Source: Mucilaginibacter mali
Lineage (GTDB): Bacteria > Bacteroidota > Bacteroidia > Sphingobacteriales > Sphingobacteriaceae
Direction of reading: 5' to 3'
DNA: 64,000 nucleotides
Assembly (NCBI RefSeq): GCF_013283875.1
Contig: NZ_CP054139.1
Location: 5,518,001 to 5,582,000 of the forward strand
In this document: piece after piece, positions 24,501 through 33,367 of the stretch
Layout: every line of letters starts with the position of its first letter
How positions within the stretch are numbered: position 1 is the first letter of the stretch
Translations under genes and position numbers: made by a program
The notes under the pieces: generated by a model
Databases searched by the model: none
What the model saw: the letters and a program-made list of their open reading frames with translations, nothing else
Told to the model about the DNA's origin: nothing

Positions 24501-27166
24501 AAGGCACCACGCTGCGTAACCACGAGCAGGACTGGCTAAAATCTAACTTAGCCAAATTTGCCCAAATGCTGCAGGGCCAGCGCGACAGGAATGCGGTGGC
24601 CAACAAGGTTTTATCAGAACTGGCCGAACTGGTGAACGCCCGTTACGGCGCGTTCTATATTTTAGAACAACGCGAAGGTGCCGACGAACCAAAACTAAAA
24701 CTATTCGCCGGTTATGCCCAAAAAAGCCGCAAGCTGATAGACCAGGAATTTTCGCTGAGCGAGGGCCTGGTAGGGCAGTGCGCCACCGATAAGGAACGCA
24801 TCAGGCTGGCCAATGTACCAAACGAATATTTGCAGATCAATTCGGGCATAGGGCAGGCCGCGCCTATCGATTTGGTGATACTGCCCGTACTGTTCGAAAA
24901 TAATGTGAAGGCAGTAATTGAGCTGGCTTCGTTCGAGAATTTTAGCGATACGCATATCGACTTCCTCGATCAGTTGACCGAAAGTATCGGTATCGTACTA
25001 AACAACATCGAAACCAATACCCGTACCGAAGAACTGCTGAGCCAGTCGCAATCGCTGGCCGGCGAGCTTTCGGCACAACAGGAGGAGTTGAGAAGGGCAA
25101 ATGATGAGCTGCACGATAAAGGCCGCTCGCTGGAAGAAAAGGCCGAACAGCTGACGCTGACATCGAAATATAAATCGGAGTTTTTGGCCAATATGTCGCA
25201 CGAGTTGCGTACACCGCTTAACAGCTTGCTGATACTGGCCCAGCAGCTCTTCGAAAACCCCGAGGGCAACCTGACCGAAAAGCAGCGCATGTTTGCTAAA
25301 ACCATCCACTCGTGCGGGGATGACCTGATCCAGCTGATCAACGATATCCTCGACCTGTCGAAGATCGAATCGGGCGTTATCGCGGCCGATGTGATGCCGG
25401 TTAGCTTTAAGGAGATCACCGGTTTTGCCGAATCGACCTTCAGGCCGATATCCGAAGCCAAAAACCTGAAGTTTGAGATAGAGGTAGAAGAAACCCTGCC
25501 CGAAATGATGGAGACGGACATGCAGCGCCTGAACCAGATCTTGAAGAACCTGCTATCCAACGCCTTTAAGTTTACCGAAAAAGGCCGCGTGAAACTGCAT
25601 ATCTTCCGCCCGGGCCAGGAGAACCCGCTGGAGCACGATTCGGTTATCGCGTTCTCTATCGAAGATTCGGGCATCGGTATCTCCAAAAACACCCAGGGCA
25701 TCATTTTCGAGGCTTTTCAACAGGCCGAAGGTTCTACCAGCCGTAAGTATGGTGGTACCGGTTTGGGTCTTTCCATCAGCAAGGGTTTTGCCGAATTGTT
25801 GGGCGGTACCATTACCGTGGGCAGCGAACTGGGCAAGGGCAGTACCTTTACCCTGTACCTGCCACTAAAATACCAGGAAGAAAAGGCAGCGCCGGTGAAG
25901 GTAAAAGAACCAAACCCGGTACCGCACCTGCGATCGAGCATGGCCGATTCGGTAGCGATGGTGATAGATGATGACCGCCATAACATTACCGCCGAAGATA
26001 AGGTACTGCTGGTGGTGGAAGACGACCTGCGCTTCACCAAGATACTGATAGACAAGGCGCACAATTTTGGCCTGAAGGTGGTGGTGGCCATCACCTATCT
26101 TGAAATATTTGATAACATCATTAAATACAACCCTGTTGCCATCACGCTTGATGTGAACATGCCCGAATCGAACGGGTGGAAGTTGCTGAAGCTGCTGAAA
26201 ATGGATACCAGCCTGCGGCATATTCCAGTCCATGTCATATCGGGCGAAGATAATAAGATAATGGCCCTTAAATTTGGCGCGCGTTCGTTCAGTCTGAAGC
26301 CATTATCAAACGCCTCGCTTGATGACCTGATCACCGGCATTGTCAATTTCCACATGCACGCCAAAAAGCGTGTACTGGTGATAGAAGATAATGAGACCGA
26401 ACTGCAAAGGCTTACCGAACTCATCACTAACGACCGTGTGGAGGTGTTCAGCGCCACCACGGCCAAAAAAGCCCTTTCGGTACTGAAGAAGGAATTGTTT
26501 GATTGCATTATCCTTGATTATGTTTTGCCCGATGCCAACGGTATTGAACTGTTGAACAAGATCAACCTGCTGAAGCACCCGCAAACTACCATCCTGCTGC
26601 ACTCGGCCCGCGACTTTACGCAGGACGAGCTGATCCAGCTGAAGCGCCTTAACCATAAGATCATCACTAAAACGCCGTCATCGCACATCCAGTTACTGGA
26701 AGAAATACTGGTGCTGCTGCATATCGACCGCAGGTATATCAGCGAAAGCAAACTGAAACTGATAGACAGCATCCGCGATAATGGCGATGTGCTGGACGGT
26801 AAAAAAGTGCTGGTGGTTGACGACGACGTGCGTAACCTGTTTGCCCTGACGGCGGTTTTTGAACGCTCCAAAATAGAGGCCATCACCGCGGAAAGCGGTC
26901 GCGAGGCGCTGGAAATACTGAACAATGACAAAAGTATTGATATTGTGCTGATGGATATTATGATGCCCGAAATGGACGGTTACGAAACCATCCAGATCAT
27001 CCGCAAGGAAGCAAAACATAAAAGCCTGCCGATCATCGCGGTAACCGCCAAGGCCATGATAGGCGACCGGCAGAAATGTATTGCTTCGGGCGCTTCGGAT
27101 TATATTACCAAGCCGGTGAAAACCGATCAGTTGTTATCGCTGATGCGGGTTTGGCTGATCAAATAA
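21524..27166 (+). CDS. Soluble poly-HAMP hybrid histidine kinase with three receiver domains
   Basis: 1880 residues with no membrane segment or signal peptide. About three HAMP-like units (35-170) are followed by nine tandem 92-residue repeats (171-998), each two HAMP units, ending in VNQMAGNLT- and NTMVDQL-type helices. Next come a GAF domain (about 1010-1160), a coiled coil (1170-1215), HisKA with FLANMSHELRTPLNSL (His1226), HATPase with N-box NQILKNLLSNAFKF, DSGIGIS and GGTGLGLSIS. Three receivers follow, with phospho-Asp at about 1543, 1665 and 1811. The layout resembles group III fungal-type kinases. It likely senses a cytoplasmic or stress signal and starts a phosphorelay. A second kinase gene follows after 6 bases. 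Confidence 0.95.
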   Translation: MKDDVLDEILDKNGIVDEHLTDTLDLKELLKVLSLVKNGRLNARMPVTQAGINGRICEVLNDIIDMNERFVAEISSAEVTIGKRGHLAKRIELPDARGEWARGVTSLNNLIEDLTTPTLEIAGMINSVANGDLSKHIPLEIKGHPLKGEFLRIAKESNQMLAKLQLFSMEVTRVARQVGSEGKLGEQAKIKGVAGVWAELTDSVNQMAGNLTAQVRNVAAVTTAVAKGDLSRKITVEAKGEILELKNTINTMVDQLNSFSSEVTRVALEVGTEGKLGGQAKVPGVAGTWKDLTDSVNRMAGNLTSQVRNIAGVTTAVANGDLSKKITVDVKGEMLELKKTINTMVDQLNSFASEVTRVALEVGTEGKLGGQARVKGVGGVWKDLTDSVNQMGSNLTDQVRNIAGVTTAVAKGDLSRKITVDAKGELLELKNTINTMVDQLNSFSSEVTRVAREVGSEGQLGGQANVPGIGGTWKDLTDSVNQMAGNLTGQVRNIAEVTTAVAKGDLSKKITVDVQGEMLELKVTINTMVDQLNSFGSEVTRVAREVGSEGQLGGQANVPGVGGTWKDLTDSVNKMADNLTSQVRNIAEVTTAVAKGDLSRKITVNAKGELLELKDTINTMVDQLRGFASEVTRVAREVGSEGQLGGQANVPGVDGTWKDLTDSVNKMAGNLTAQLRNIADVSIAIANGDLSKKITVDVRGEILQLKETINTMVDQLRGFASEVTRVAREVGTDGNLGGQAFVPGVAGTWKDLTDSVNQMSSNLTSQVRNIAEVTKAVASGDLSKTVIIDVKGEIMDLKNTINTMVDQLNSFASEVTRVAREVGTEGKLGGQAHVKGVGGTWKDLTDSVNQMASNLTGQIRGIAKVATGIAKGNLKQRLSINALGEVAQLTDTINEMIDTLAVFADEVTTVAREVGVQGRLGGQASVPGASGTWKDLTENVNQLAQNLTVQVRSISEVASAVTKGDLTRTIRVEAKGELEALKDTINQMIANLKGTTLRNHEQDWLKSNLAKFAQMLQGQRDRNAVANKVLSELAELVNARYGAFYILEQREGADEPKLKLFAGYAQKSRKLIDQEFSLSEGLVGQCATDKERIRLANVPNEYLQINSGIGQAAPIDLVILPVLFENNVKAVIELASFENFSDTHIDFLDQLTESIGIVLNNIETNTRTEELLSQSQSLAGELSAQQEELRRANDELHDKGRSLEEKAEQLTLTSKYKSEFLANMSHELRTPLNSLLILAQQLFENPEGNLTEKQRMFAKTIHSCGDDLIQLINDILDLSKIESGVIAADVMPVSFKEITGFAESTFRPISEAKNLKFEIEVEETLPEMMETDMQRLNQILKNLLSNAFKFTEKGRVKLHIFRPGQENPLEHDSVIAFSIEDSGIGISKNTQGIIFEAFQQAEGSTSRKYGGTGLGLSISKGFAELLGGTITVGSELGKGSTFTLYLPLKYQEEKAAPVKVKEPNPVPHLRSSMADSVAMVIDDDRHNITAEDKVLLVVEDDLRFTKILIDKAHNFGLKVVVAITYLEIFDNIIKYNPVAITLDVNMPESNGWKLLKLLKMDTSLRHIPVHVISGEDNKIMALKFGARSFSLKPLSNASLDDLITGIVNFHMHAKKRVLVIEDNETELQRLTELITNDRVEVFSATTAKKALSVLKKELFDCIILDYVLPDANGIELLNKINLLKHPQTTILLHSARDFTQDELIQLKRLNHKIITKTPSSHIQLLEEILVLLHIDRRYISESKLKLIDSIRDNGDVLDGKKVLVVDDDVRNLFALTAVFERSKIEAITAESGREALEILNNDKSIDIVLMDIMMPEMDGYETIQIIRKEAKHKSLPIIAVTAKAMIGDRQKCIASGASDYITKPVKTDQLLSLMRVWLIK
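22034..24517 (+). repeat. Nine tandem 276-bp repeats encoding double-HAMP units
   Basis: Nine units of exactly 276 bases (92 codons) run without indels inside the kinase gene; unit 9 begins at 24242, exactly eight periods after 22034. Units begin VTRVA(R/L)EVG and carry TWKDLTDSVN and GDLS(R/K)KITV; the first (VTRVARQVG) and last two are the most divergent and the central ones nearly identical. The DNA is similar enough for copy-number change by recombination. Confidence 0.95.
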
Positions 27167-27172
27167 AATAGG

Positions 27173-28411
27173 ATGGCTGTTAAGATACTGTTGGTTGACG
27201 ATAATGAGAATAACCTCCTCTCGATAGAGGTTTCGCTGGATGCGGGGAAGTACGAGTTTCACCGGGCCACTTCAGGTCGCGACGCGCTGCGTATTTTGCT
27301 GAAGGAGGAGGATTTTTCGCTGATCCTGTTAGACGTGAAGATGCCCATAATGGATGGCTACGAAACCGCCGAACTGATCTATCAGCGCGATAAGCTGAAG
27401 CATATCCCCATTATCTTCATCACCGCGCATGATTACGAAGAGGCCGCCATATTTAAAGGCTACCAGGCCGGCGCGGTCGATTTTATCCGCAAGCCATTCA
27501 ATCCCGAGATACTGCGATCTAAAGTGGCTGTGTTTACCGAGCTGTACATTAAAAACCAGCAATTGCGCCAGCAGGAGGAAAAGCTGCAGGTAATTAACGC
27601 CGAACTGGTAGAACTGAACCGCGGGTTGGAGCAACGGGTATTAGAGCGCACACTTGAACTGGAGAACCTGAACCACGAATTGCAGGCGCTCAACCTTTCT
27701 AAGGACAAGTTCCTGTCGGTCATCTCGCACGATCTGCGCAACCCGCTCACCGCCTTATTGGGCTCTGCCGATAACCTGCAGCGCGACGCGGAAAAGATGC
27801 AGCCCGATCAGATCAAGATGTTTGCGGGCATTATTAACCGCACATCGCAAAAAATATTGGCCCAGCTAAACGAACTGGTAGAATGGGCCAAAAACCAGCG
27901 TGAAAAGGCGAAGTTTCAACCCGAAAAGTTGCACCTGCTGCAAAGCGTGAACGAAGCATTGGAGCTGCTGAAAGTAAACGCGGCGCAAAAAGAGATAGGC
28001 CTTGATAATAATACCGGTGAAGCTATTTACGTGCATGCCGACGCGCTGATGCTGCGCTCCATCCTGCAAAACCTGGTAACCAACGCCATTAAGTTTACCC
28101 CATTTGGCGGCAAGCCGGTGTGCATCTCAGCGCAGGTCTCAGATAACATGGTGGAAATATGCGTGCAGGATTTTGGTGTGGGCATGTCGAAGGAAAGCAG
28201 TGAAATATTGCTGGGGCCAACAACCTCGGCCTCGCTGCTGGGTACCAACCAGGAAAAAGGCACCGGTTTAGGCCTGATGCTGGTTAAGGATTTTGTGGTA
28301 CAGCACGGCGGCCGCATAGCCATAGAAAGCGAACCGGGAAAGGGTACCTGCTTTAAGTTTACCATGCCAACGGCGGATTGGCTCACTTCGCATAAAATAG
28401 TATCAGCATAG
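27173..28411 (+). CDS. Receiver-histidine kinase protein
   Basis: 412 residues, cytoplasmic. The N-terminal receiver (about 3-120) has VDDNENN and phospho-acceptor Asp54 (ILLDVKMP), with Lys in FIRKPFNPE. A coiled coil (about 125-175) leads to HisKA with VISHDLRNPL (His186) and a HATPase domain with LQNLVTNAIKF, QDFGVGMS and GTGLGLMLVKDF. It starts 6 bases after the poly-HAMP kinase, so the two probably form one phosphorelay in which this receiver is a target. No output DNA-binding domain is present in either. The last codons contain the first box of the promoter at 28394-28455. Confidence 0.93.
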   Translation: MAVKILLVDDNENNLLSIEVSLDAGKYEFHRATSGRDALRILLKEEDFSLILLDVKMPIMDGYETAELIYQRDKLKHIPIIFITAHDYEEAAIFKGYQAGAVDFIRKPFNPEILRSKVAVFTELYIKNQQLRQQEEKLQVINAELVELNRGLEQRVLERTLELENLNHELQALNLSKDKFLSVISHDLRNPLTALLGSADNLQRDAEKMQPDQIKMFAGIINRTSQKILAQLNELVEWAKNQREKAKFQPEKLHLLQSVNEALELLKVNAAQKEIGLDNNTGEAIYVHADALMLRSILQNLVTNAIKFTPFGGKPVCISAQVSDNMVEICVQDFGVGMSKESSEILLGPTTSASLLGTNQEKGTGLGLMLVKDFVVQHGGRIAIESEPGKGTCFKFTMPTADWLTSHKIVSA

Positions 28412-28455
28412 CATATAAACGTAGAGGGACGGGGTTATTGATAACCATAAATTTG
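28394..28455 (+). promoter_or_regulatory. Regulon promoter upstream of the esterase operon
   Basis: AAAA then TAGTATCA (28398), 16 bases, TAGAGGGA (28422, weak second box), 18 bases, TAAATTTG -7 element (28448). Spacing 24/26 is the same as in six other promoters of the island. The first box lies in the last codons of the kinase gene. The -7 element ends 29 bases before the ATG at 28485. Confidence 0.75.
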
Positions 28456-28484
28456 ATTTGGATATCAATTAACCTAAAAAGCGC

Positions 28485-29438
28485 ATGAGGAAAACCGCTT
28501 TTGCTGCCATCGCGTTTATCGCCATCTTTTGCCTGTGCGAAAGTACAATAGCCGCGCCTGCTGATTCTTTATCCAAACGCATTTCCGAATTTTGGGCCAG
28601 CACCAAACAACAACTGGCCACCGTACCCATGGATGCGGTAGTAACACCCAGCCCGGAATCATTGCCCTATCATGCTTATAAAGTAACCTTGCGCGGGCTT
28701 AACGGCGTGCAGTTTTACGCCATGCTTTCCATCCCCGTTCAGGGCGAAGCGCCTGCCAAAGCATGGCCGGTTATTATAACTACCTGCGGCTATGGCATTG
28801 GCGCCGGACAGGGCATTATGCTGGGCGATTGCCTGCGTGGCTATGCTGTTTTGCAGGTATACCCGCGGGGACAGGGTATCTCTTCCGAATTTTTTAAGAT
28901 AGAGGGTGATAAGCTTACATCGCACGGTGAGCAACCCGACGGTTTTTATTACCAGGGCGCCTACGCCGATATGATGCGCGCCATTGATTTTGTAATGACC
29001 CGTGCCGATCTGGATCATAACCGTGTGGTAATGATGTCTACCAGTCAGGGCGCGGGCACCTGTTTGGCCATAGCCTCGCTGGATGACCGGGTAAAGGCCG
29101 TGGTGGCGCATGTGCCGTTTTTGTGCAATATGCGGCTGGCCGCCACCATGCCATCATTAGTTAAAACCGTGCTGGATAAACATAAGGATAAGGCAGATAC
29201 CTACCTGAAAACGCTTGATTACTTTGACCCCTATTATCTGGTTGAAAACCTGCATTGCCCCGTGCTGATGAGCGCCGGTGGCAAGGATACCACTTGTCCG
29301 CTGGTTACCGTGCAATCGGTTTACGACAAGCTGAAAACTAAAAAGCAACTGAAGGTATACCCCGGGTTGGCGCATACCACCTGTCTCGATTTTTATAAGA
29401 TCAGCTGGCCATGGCTTGAAAAGCAATTGAAAAAATAA
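28485..29438 (+). CDS. Exported alpha/beta-hydrolase, acetyl-xylan-esterase (CE7/AXE1)-like
   Basis: 317 residues with a signal peptide (IFCLCESTIAA). The alpha/beta-hydrolase fold carries the nucleophile Ser187 in MSTSQGAG, close to the SQG motif of CE7 deacetylases, Asp268 in GGKDTTCP and His297 in GLAHTTC. CE7 enzymes remove acetyl groups from sugars and antibiotics. It heads an operon with an SGNH hydrolase (2 bases downstream) and a PhyH-like dioxygenase, so acyl removal from the imported substrate is likely. Exact acyl group and substrate are unknown. Confidence 0.82.
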   Translation: MRKTAFAAIAFIAIFCLCESTIAAPADSLSKRISEFWASTKQQLATVPMDAVVTPSPESLPYHAYKVTLRGLNGVQFYAMLSIPVQGEAPAKAWPVIITTCGYGIGAGQGIMLGDCLRGYAVLQVYPRGQGISSEFFKIEGDKLTSHGEQPDGFYYQGAYADMMRAIDFVMTRADLDHNRVVMMSTSQGAGTCLAIASLDDRVKAVVAHVPFLCNMRLAATMPSLVKTVLDKHKDKADTYLKTLDYFDPYYLVENLHCPVLMSAGGKDTTCPLVTVQSVYDKLKTKKQLKVYPGLAHTTCLDFYKISWPWLEKQLKK

Positions 29439-29439
29439 T

Positions 29440-30120
29440 ATGAAGATATTAAAGATGATCCTTTTAACAGCCTGCGTTGGTTTGGCCCCGTTGTTAGCCG
29501 ATGCGCAAAACAATGCACCGTTTGATAGCACCTACCGCCCGCCTATTTACGCCGGCAAGGTGGGGCAATTTAAAAGCTTCCCCAAATCAACCAGTGATAT
29601 CATTTTCCTGGGCAACAGCATCATGACCTATACCGACTGGAACGAATTGCTGGGACTTAAAACCGCCAAAAACCGCGGCATCCCCGGCGACATTACCTTT
29701 GGGCTTTTAGACCGTTTGCAGGATGTGATAGACGGCCACCCCGCCAAAATATTTATCCTGATCGGTATTAACGATATCACCCGCAACGCGCCCGAAGATC
29801 TGGTGGTAAATAACTATCGCCGCATGATTACCCGTATCAGGGCCGGCTCACCATCTACCAAAATATATTTCCACACGTTGCTGCCGGTTAACGATACTTA
29901 TACACCACTCATCGGTAAAACGCAGCATATTGTAAATGTAAATGCCAAACTGAAGGAATTAACGGCTGCCGAAAAGGTAACCCTGATAGACCTGTACCCC
30001 AACTTTTTAGGTAACGATGGCAAACTGGACCCGAAGCTAACCTTCGACGGCCTGCACCTTAACGAACTGGGGTATTTTAAATGGGCCGGGATATTAAAAA
30101 AAGGTAATTATCTGAAATAG
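29440..30120 (+). CDS. SGNH/GDSL-family hydrolase, exported
   Basis: 226 residues with a signal peptide ending near LLADA. Catalytic blocks are in the normal order: Ser60 in FLGNSIMTY (block I), Gly in NRGIPGD (II), Asn in IGINDIT (III) and DGLHLNELGY (V, Asp/His pair). Members are esterases of the platelet-activating-factor acetylhydrolase type, often carbohydrate deacetylases. Between the CE7-like esterase and the dioxygenase in one operon. A second SGNH protein of the island (57778) has permuted blocks. Confidence 0.88.
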   Translation: MKILKMILLTACVGLAPLLADAQNNAPFDSTYRPPIYAGKVGQFKSFPKSTSDIIFLGNSIMTYTDWNELLGLKTAKNRGIPGDITFGLLDRLQDVIDGHPAKIFILIGINDITRNAPEDLVVNNYRRMITRIRAGSPSTKIYFHTLLPVNDTYTPLIGKTQHIVNVNAKLKELTAAEKVTLIDLYPNFLGNDGKLDPKLTFDGLHLNELGYFKWAGILKKGNYLK

Positions 30121-30122
30121 CT

Positions 30123-30875
30123 ATGAAAAGTAAAGAGACCATTAAAACCGAATTTGCCGAAGACGGTTATGTGTTCATCCCCGGCTTTTTAAGTGCGGAT
30201 GAAGTGGCGGCCATCAGCCAAAATTTTAACCGGGTGATTGATGAAGTAGTGCCCAACATGCCCGATAACCGTGTTTTTTATGAAGATAAAAGCAACCCCG
30301 CAACCCTAAAGCAGGTGATGGATATCCACGCGCATGATGCCTTTTTTCAGCAGGTGTTAACTGATAGCAAGTTTAAGGAACTGGCCGAATTTTTATTAGA
30401 AGATAAGGTGATCGGTAAAAACCTGGAGTATTTTAACAAGCCACCGATGATCGGCAAGCCTACGCCGGCCCACCAGGACGGTTATTATTTTATGTTAGAC
30501 CCATCGGTAGCCGTAACCATGTGGATGGCCCTTGAACCTGCCGACGAAGAGAACGGCTGCGTGAAATATGTAAAAGGCTCGCACCTGAAGGGCATGCGCC
30601 CGCATGGCCGCACCAAAACCTTAGGCTTTTCGCAGGGGATAGTTGATTTTGGCACTGATGATGACCTGCAAAACGAAGTCGCATTTCCCGCAAAACCGGG
30701 CGATCTGCTGGTGCACCATTCGCTTACCATACACCGCGCCGGTGGCAATACCACGGCTGATAGAAACCGTAAGGCTTTAGGGCTGATCTATTTTGGCGAA
30801 TCTGCGCGGGAGGATGTGGAAGCTAAGAAAGCTTACCAGCAGAAGTTACAGGAAGAGCGGGCCGCGGAGGTATAA
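30123..30875 (+). CDS. Phytanoyl-CoA dioxygenase (PhyH)-family Fe(II)/2-oxoglutarate oxygenase
   Basis: 250 residues, cytoplasmic. The Fe-binding HxD is visible in PAHQDGYYF and the distal His in HHSLTIHRAGGN, followed by RKALGLIYFG. The family hydroxylates or demethylates diverse small molecules, using 2-oxoglutarate and oxygen. It starts 2 bases after the SGNH hydrolase. In a catabolic cluster it may remove an O- or N-methyl group or open an unusual sugar; this is inference, as the family name does not fix the substrate. Confidence 0.85.
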   Translation: MKSKETIKTEFAEDGYVFIPGFLSADEVAAISQNFNRVIDEVVPNMPDNRVFYEDKSNPATLKQVMDIHAHDAFFQQVLTDSKFKELAEFLLEDKVIGKNLEYFNKPPMIGKPTPAHQDGYYFMLDPSVAVTMWMALEPADEENGCVKYVKGSHLKGMRPHGRTKTLGFSQGIVDFGTDDDLQNEVAFPAKPGDLLVHHSLTIHRAGGNTTADRNRKALGLIYFGESAREDVEAKKAYQQKLQEERAAEV

Positions 30876-30913
30876 ATATCTACAATAATCTGCCTGACGT
30901 CCGCATTATTTCC

Positions 30914-30930
30914 ATGCCCCTCTGGGGCAT
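30914..30930 (+). terminator. GC-rich hairpin after the dioxygenase gene
   Basis: ATGCCCC, three-base loop, GGGGCAT: a perfect 7-base stem 39 bases after the stop codon. No T-run follows, so termination is uncertain; it may be a small dispersed repeat. A 12-base palindrome CATGGCGCCATG lies further on at 30998-31009. Confidence 0.4.
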
Positions 30931-31045
30931 AGAATTACCAACTTGACTGACTAATGCATTGTAACCTATCCAATAAATTGATACAAATTAACGGGCTCAT
31001 GGCGCCATGTAACGCCTAAATAGGCTATTTTTAATGTGCCGATTG

Positions 31046-31107
31046 AAAATAGTATCACTATTGTAAAATAAAGTAGTATCAATTAATGCGGGCAAAAGAT
31101 ACATTTG
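31046..31107 (+). promoter_or_regulatory. Regulon promoter upstream of the MFS-aldolase operon
   Basis: Best example of the island operator: AAAA then TAGTATCA (31050), 16 bases, an identical TAGTATCA (31074), 18 bases, TACATTTG (31100), a perfect Bacteroidota -7 element. The second box occupies the place of the -33 TTTG, as expected of an activator-dependent promoter. The -7 element ends 26 bases before the ATG. Confidence 0.85.
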
Positions 31108-31133
31108 AAATAACAATTATCCCTTAAAACCCA

Positions 31134-32399
31134 ATGGACGCATCCTTAACTAACGTAAGCACACCGCGAAACCCTGCAATGCCCTTTAGGGCCTGGCTGG
31201 TGGTGGGTTTACTTTGCGTGGTAGGCTGCCTCAACTACCTGGACCGTATCATGATCACCACAATGCGTGAATCCATTGTACAGTCGATACCCATGACCGA
31301 CGCGCAATTTGGTTTGCTCACCTCGGTCTTCTTATGGGTGTATGGGATTTTAAGTCCGGTGGCCGGCTTCCTTGCGGATCGGTTTAGCCGCAGCCGGGTA
31401 ATTGTGACGAGTTTGTTTATCTGGTCGGGAGTAACATTGTTAACCGCCAGTGCTACCAGTTTCCAGGGATTGCTGGTTAGTCGCGCCCTGATGGGGGTGA
31501 GCGAGGCCTGCTACCTGCCCGCCGCATTGGCCCTAATTGCCGATTACCATAAAGGCAGCACCCGTTCGCTGGCCATCGGCATACATTTGGCGGGGGTGAT
31601 GATCGGTCAAAGTCTTGGCTTTCTGGGCGGATGGATCGCTGAAGATTACCATTGGAATACAGCCTTCGCCGCTTTTGGTGGTGTGGGCATTGTTTATTCA
31701 ATTGTGCTGTTCTTCTTCCTGCGGGATGCGGGGAACCCGACAGATACAACTTCGGTTGAAGAACCCGCCGGCAAACCGAAATTCACCGAGGCGATAAAAG
31801 ACCTGTTCAGCAAGCCCACATTCATTATGCTGCTGATATTTTGGGGATGCCTGGGCATTGTAGGATGGATGATATTGGGCTGGCTGCCTACTTATTATAA
31901 GGAGCATTTTAATTTATCGCAAACTAAGGCCGGCCTGTTCGCAACCGGTTATATGTACCCGCTCAGTATGGCAGGCGTGATCTTCGGCGGCTTTATTGCC
32001 GACAGATGGAGTAAAAGGAATAATAAGGCCCGCATCCTGGTGCCTATTATTGGCCTGTGCATAGCGGCGCCTGCTGTGTTTATGGCCAGCAATACCGATG
32101 TGGTGTATATCGCTTTGGCCGGTTTTATTACCTATGCGTTCACCCGGGTGTTTACCGATACCAACCTGATGCCCGTGCTGTGCATGGTGGCCGATAAGCG
32201 TTACATCGCCACTGGTTATGGTGTGCTTAATATGTTTGCCTGCATTGTGGGCGGTTTGGGTATTTACGCCAGTGGCGCCCTGCGCGACGCGCATGTAAAC
32301 ATGGCGCTGCTTTTCCGTATCGCATCGTTCAGCATGATCGTTTGCGCCCTGATCTTATTTATGGTGAAGAAGAATTTAGAGAACGCTCAAAAAAAATAA
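31134..32399 (+). CDS. MFS transporter, anion:cation symporter (sugar-acid) type
   Basis: 421 residues with 12 predicted membrane helices and a central loop near 205-225. The NYLDR motif at the end of helix 1 and FLADRFSRSRV in loop 2-3 are typical of the ACS group that includes hexuronate and galactonate carriers. It probably imports a sugar acid or a small organic anion across the inner membrane. It is first in an operon with a HEAT-like protein, an HpaI-type aldolase and an aldo/keto reductase, which supports a sugar-acid substrate. Confidence 0.88.
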   Translation: MDASLTNVSTPRNPAMPFRAWLVVGLLCVVGCLNYLDRIMITTMRESIVQSIPMTDAQFGLLTSVFLWVYGILSPVAGFLADRFSRSRVIVTSLFIWSGVTLLTASATSFQGLLVSRALMGVSEACYLPAALALIADYHKGSTRSLAIGIHLAGVMIGQSLGFLGGWIAEDYHWNTAFAAFGGVGIVYSIVLFFFLRDAGNPTDTTSVEEPAGKPKFTEAIKDLFSKPTFIMLLIFWGCLGIVGWMILGWLPTYYKEHFNLSQTKAGLFATGYMYPLSMAGVIFGGFIADRWSKRNNKARILVPIIGLCIAAPAVFMASNTDVVYIALAGFITYAFTRVFTDTNLMPVLCMVADKRYIATGYGVLNMFACIVGGLGIYASGALRDAHVNMALLFRIASFSMIVCALILFMVKKNLENAQKK

Positions 32400-32403
32400 C
32401 CAC

Positions 32404-33351
32404 ATGCTGTTGTACCTGCTAACCTTTATTTTCACCATGACTAATCCGCCAGCAACACAAACTACTGCCGCGCAAAATAAAAAAGCTTTAGATGAGCTGA
32501 ACCTGACATTAACCCATCGCCAGAAATTTATCAAGGTACATGCGGCCGAATACCTGATCTGGACAGGGCACCCGCAAGCGCCCCTGAAAGCCTTTTTGCA
32601 GGAGGATGCCCAATATCATACCGAGCCTAAATACCGCATTGTAATATGGCGGGTACTGGCCCAGGCAGAAAGCAACGCGGCTCAGAAAAAGAAATGGCTG
32701 AATAATATCTACGCCGCTTACAAGGATATGAACGGCCCCGACCGTACCCATGCTACCGAAACACTGGCCAAATTGCAACAGCCGGTTACTAAACTGTTCC
32801 CGCAGGAAACGGCGAAAACACTGGTGGCTGATGACCGTAACCTGGCCACTTATGCCTTATGGGCCAATTCGTATGGATCTAAAACAAGGATGGATGCCAA
32901 CCGCGAAAAGCTGTTGAATATGGCTTTAACTGATACAAATATCATCATCCGGCGCATCAGCGCTTATGTGTTGCGCAAGGAACAAGGGCTAACTTTAAAA
33001 CAATGGAAGCGTTTGGATGAGGCCGCGCTGGCCATGAAAAAGACAGACGAGCTATACGTAACCTTTTTAGCCACAGCGCTGGTAACGGCTCCGGCAGGTG
33101 TAAGCAAGGAAAAGCTTGACCAGGTAGACGCGCTGATCACTACCGATATCAGCCATTACAGCGTGGGCGTACGTACCGAACTGGCCCAGGCGCTGGCGGA
33201 GCGGGGAACGAGAAAGCATTTAGATTTGTTAATAGGCATGCTGGCCGATAAGGACAGCGCGGGGATATACGACCCGGCATCGGACGAGGGCGCTGATCTG
33301 CGTGCTGCCGCGGCTTTTGCCATATTGAAAATTAATAGCAGGAAGAACTAA
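32404..33351 (+). CDS. HEAT-like helical repeat protein, function unknown
   Basis: 315 residues. A short hydrophobic N-terminus (LLYLLTFIFTM) may be a signal or anchor. The rest is all-helical with HEAT-like pairs, for example HAAEYLIWTGHPQAPLKAFL and VRTELAQALAERGTRKHL then a final ADLRAAAAFAILKI. I do not recognise an enzymatic motif. Proteins like this occur in sugar-catabolic clusters, but no role is established. It lies 4 bases after the transporter gene and 16 before the aldolase gene. Confidence 0.7.
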   Translation: MLLYLLTFIFTMTNPPATQTTAAQNKKALDELNLTLTHRQKFIKVHAAEYLIWTGHPQAPLKAFLQEDAQYHTEPKYRIVIWRVLAQAESNAAQKKKWLNNIYAAYKDMNGPDRTHATETLAKLQQPVTKLFPQETAKTLVADDRNLATYALWANSYGSKTRMDANREKLLNMALTDTNIIIRRISAYVLRKEQGLTLKQWKRLDEAALAMKKTDELYVTFLATALVTAPAGVSKEKLDQVDALITTDISHYSVGVRTELAQALAERGTRKHLDLLIGMLADKDSAGIYDPASDEGADLRAAAAFAILKINSRKN

Positions 33352-33367
33352 AATATACCCATATAGC

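Noticed and set aside
22034..24517. CRISPR-like or satellite array
   Set aside because: The repeats are 276 bases, head to tail without spacers, in frame, and encode HAMP domains.
21508..24606. Series of long minus-strand open frames opposite the kinase HAMP repeats
   Set aside because: They repeat with the same 276-base period and contain no recognised domain; they are shadows of the plus-strand codon pattern.
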